DNA of 64,000 nucleotides from Chersky-840 sp963794615. GTDB lineage: Bacteria; Actinomycetota; Acidimicrobiia; Acidimicrobiales; UBA8190. Of this stretch, positions 62,352 to 64,000 are shown piece after piece. Numbering within the stretch: position 1 is the first letter of the stretch; each line of letters starts with the position of its first letter. The notes under the pieces were generated by a model. That model saw only the letters and a program-made list of their open reading frames with translations, made no database searches and had not been told where the DNA came from. The stretch lies in NCBI GenBank assembly GCA_963794615.1, contig CAWCEP010000006.1:434001-498000 (forward strand). The letters are read 5' to 3'. The translations under genes and the position numbers were made by a program.

Positions 62352-62827
62352 CCGGTCCACATCCCGACGGACGAGACCGGGCGATGCGCGTGGCGTTCGT
62401 CCAGTCCACCTGGCACGAGGAGATCGTCGACCGCGCCCGGGACGCGTTCCTCGAGGAGATCGCCACCCTGGGAGTCCCACGGGACCAGGTCGACCTCTTC
62501 CGGGTCCCGGGCTCCTTCGAGATCCCCCTCCACGCCAAGCGCCTGGCGGTCTCGGGTCGCTACGCGGCCATCGTCGGGGCCGGGCTCGTCATCGACGGCG
62601 GGATCTACCGCCACGAGTTCGTCGCCGAGGCCGTCATCAACGGGCTGATGCGCGTCCAACTCGACACCGACACGCCCGTGATCTCGGTGGTGCTCACCCC
62701 CCATCACTTCCACGAACACGGCGAGCACGCCTCGTTCTTCGCCGACCACTTCACGCTCAAGGGAATCGAGGCCGCCCACGCCTGCGCCCGGACGGTCTCG
62801 AGCCTGGGCCTGCTCCCCACGGGGTGA
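62348..62827 (+). CDS. ribH: 6,7-dimethyl-8-ribityllumazine synthase, type II-like
   Basis: A 159-residue lumazine synthase, which condenses a ribitylaminopyrimidine with dihydroxybutanone phosphate in riboflavin synthesis. VAFVQSTWHEEIVDRARDAF, FRVPGSFEIPLHAKRLA, GAGLVIDGGIYRHEFVAEAV and LTPHHFHEHGEHASFF match the RibH2 (decameric) type of Brucella and rhizobia more than the usual RibH. No other rib gene is nearby. Overlapping an ABM-like gene behind a KstR-type site, it may supply flavin for the many FAD and FMN enzymes, or have another role. Confidence 0.85.
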   Translation: MTGPHPDGRDRAMRVAFVQSTWHEEIVDRARDAFLEEIATLGVPRDQVDLFRVPGSFEIPLHAKRLAVSGRYAAIVGAGLVIDGGIYRHEFVAEAVINGLMRVQLDTDTPVISVVLTPHHFHEHGEHASFFADHFTLKGIEAAHACARTVSSLGLLPTG

Positions 62828-62879
62828 CCGCCGGCCCACGGGCGCGGTGACGAGCCGGAGCGTCGCGGGGCGGACCCCT

Positions 62880-63897
62880 TCAGCCCACGGTGGCCAGCGC
62901 GAGGAGGTCCCCCATGCCCCCGAGCGCACGCAGAAGGTCGTTCAGGTGCGTGCACGAGGCGATCCCGGTCAGCTCGTCGTGCACGACCGCGGCCAGCGAG
63001 CGCACCTCGGCGCCCACGAGCGCCCCCACCGCGTCCGCCGCGGCCGGGCATTCGGGAAAGGGCAGCACGCGGGGCTGGGCCGCGATCGAGGCCACCACCC
63101 CGTCGGCCCCGCCGACCTGCACCGTGTACTCGTGCAGCACCACCTCGTCGCCATCGCCCTCGCCCACCGTGTCGCGGAACATGGCCCAGATGGAGAAGGT
63201 CCCGTCGGGATCGGCCCTGACGTCCATGAGGCGGCGGCGGCGCATCCAGTCCATCTGCAGGGGCCCGATGTCGTGCCACGCCCACCGATCGGCACCGCTC
63301 GGGCGCGGCGCAGGCGGACAGTCCTGCATGGGCACGCCCTGGCCCGCCCCGATGCTGAGCACGGCGGTGCCCCCCGTCCGCCATCCCGAGCACAGATCGG
63401 TCATGCGGTCGAGTGCCCCCGAGGGCGTGAGCGTGCTCGGGTGGTGCCCCTTGCGTCGGGCCATGCGCATCAGCCCGTACCCGGAGATGAGGGCGGCGGC
63501 GGGCATGTCGTCGAGCACCTGGCGCAGGAGCGACCCCGCCTCCTCGGGCGGGACGACCTCCTCGAGGTGGCGGCGGAACCCGCCGCCGGCGCGCGTCCCG
63601 ATCACGGCGTCGGTCCACGCCGCGGGCGGCGACGTCGTCAGCGACTCGAGGCGGCGCCCCATGTCGAACCCGGCCGTCACGCGCACCTCGGCCACCGTGA
63701 TGGGCTCCCCGGGGTCACCGCCGCGACGGGCGGGCGCAGTGCGCAGGTCCCGGGCGGCACCTTCCATGGCCAGGGGCGAGCTCCATTCGCCGCGCGGGCC
63801 CACGTCGACGTGCATGGTGCGACGCACCGATCCCGCCGGGCGCGTCGGGACGTCGGGGAGTGGGATCGCGCAACGCCACCGGTGTGCCTTCGGTCAC
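62880..63897 (-). CDS. DUF2889-like protein, frameshifted near 63850
   Basis: About 338 residues, resembling the DUF2889 family found near actinobacterial lipid-catabolic genes. SVRRTMHVDVGPRGEWSSPL begins the conserved part, followed by GRRLESLTTSPPAAWTDAVI, and a C-terminal PECPAAADAVGALVGAEVRS with CTHLNDLLRALG, where Cys and His residues could bind a metal. GTG 63897 was chosen because TAGCGT lies six bases upstream; the frame changes between 63840 and 63880. The biochemical role is unknown. The shared operator is upstream, so it is part of the regulon. Confidence 0.68.
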
Positions 63898-63903
63898 GGC
63901 GCC

Positions 63904-63909
63904 ACGCTA
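63904..63909 (-). promoter_or_regulatory. -10 element (leaderless DUF2889-like gene)
   Basis: TAGCGT on the minus strand, six bases before GTG 63897. Confidence 0.5.
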
Positions 63910-63927
63910 CCCTTCAGCCCGCGTTCT

Positions 63928-63943
63928 CCGACGTCGGTGTCAG
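63928..63943. promoter_or_regulatory. CTGAC-N6-GTCAG-type operator upstream of DUF2889-like gene
   Basis: CCGACGTCGGTGTCAG, one mismatch in the left arm. It may also serve a rightward gene beyond the window; the last 57 bases show no gene start I can defend. Confidence 0.6.
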
Positions 63944-64000
63944 GTTTCTCCGGCGGCACGGACATCGACCGACAACGGCCCGAGTGACGGGGCGAGAGTG

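Overview
The window is very GC-rich DNA with many GTG starts, tightly packed genes that overlap by ATGA or GTGA, and several genes that look leaderless. It encodes a deazaflavin (F420)-type oxidoreductase and many acyl-CoA dehydrogenases, SCP-x thiolases with DUF35 partners, crotonases, acyl-CoA ligases and class III CoA-transferases. This points to a free-living actinobacterium, perhaps of the Acidimicrobiia or Mycobacteriales type, with a large lipid, steroid or alicyclic acid catabolic repertoire. The lineage is inferred from gene content only. No tRNA, rRNA, CRISPR array, prophage or insertion sequence was seen.

Layout. 1-3595: end of an acyl-CoA dehydrogenase, a ketosynthase/HMG-CoA-synthase-like protein fused to DUF35, and a thiolase. 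3818-10358: an F420-type oxidoreductase, then a minus-strand operon for a branched-chain-amino-acid-type ABC importer (lipoprotein, fused LivH-LivM permease, LivG, LivF) ending in an SDR. 10560-16066: minus-strand operon of ligase, acyl-CoA dehydrogenase, crotonase and a fused two-subunit CoA-transferase resembling IpdAB. 16109-24616: a second ligase, a divergent pair of acyl-CoA dehydrogenases of two subtypes, a crotonase lacking catalytic glutamates, a CaiB/BaiF CoA-transferase, a zinc dehydrogenase and a TetR regulator. 24628-32004: a mixed stretch (CMD-like protein, FGGY kinase, hydroxyacid dehydrogenase, acyl-CoA dehydrogenase, VOC protein, ArsR-SRPBCC pair, YCII-like protein, SnoaL-like protein, adenine phosphoribosyltransferase, small membrane protein). 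32062-43486: a TetR-centred divergon with four metal-dependent amidohydrolases, an N-acyl-D-amino-acid-deacylase-like enzyme, alcohol and aldehyde dehydrogenases and a ligase. 43452-63897: SDRs, two DUF35-thiolase pairs, two acyl-CoA dehydrogenases, three ligases of different chemistry, a fifth amidohydrolase, a crotonase, a double CaiB protein, an ABM-like protein, a type II-like lumazine synthase and a DUF2889-like protein.

How it fits together. Eight or nine copies of one 16-bp palindrome, CTGAC-N6-GTCAG, lie in front of the importer, the ligase operons, the acyl-CoA dehydrogenases, the DUF35-thiolase units, the fifth amidohydrolase and the DUF2889-like gene. They imply one shared regulator over a dispersed acyl-CoA catabolic regulon: import, CoA activation, dehydrogenation, hydration, thiolysis or retro-aldol cleavage, and CoA transfer. 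A perfect match to the KstR-type consensus TnnAACnnGTTnnA precedes the ABM-lumazine synthase pair. The 32-43.5 kb divergon has its own, different palindrome and looks like a self-contained pathway of unknown substrate.

Caveat. Thirteen genes carry about twenty frame breaks, mostly single extra bases, almost all before 30 kb. Conservation resumes exactly in the neighbouring frame each time, which looks more like sequencing error than gene decay. Those genes are annotated as single CDS spans with the break positions given.
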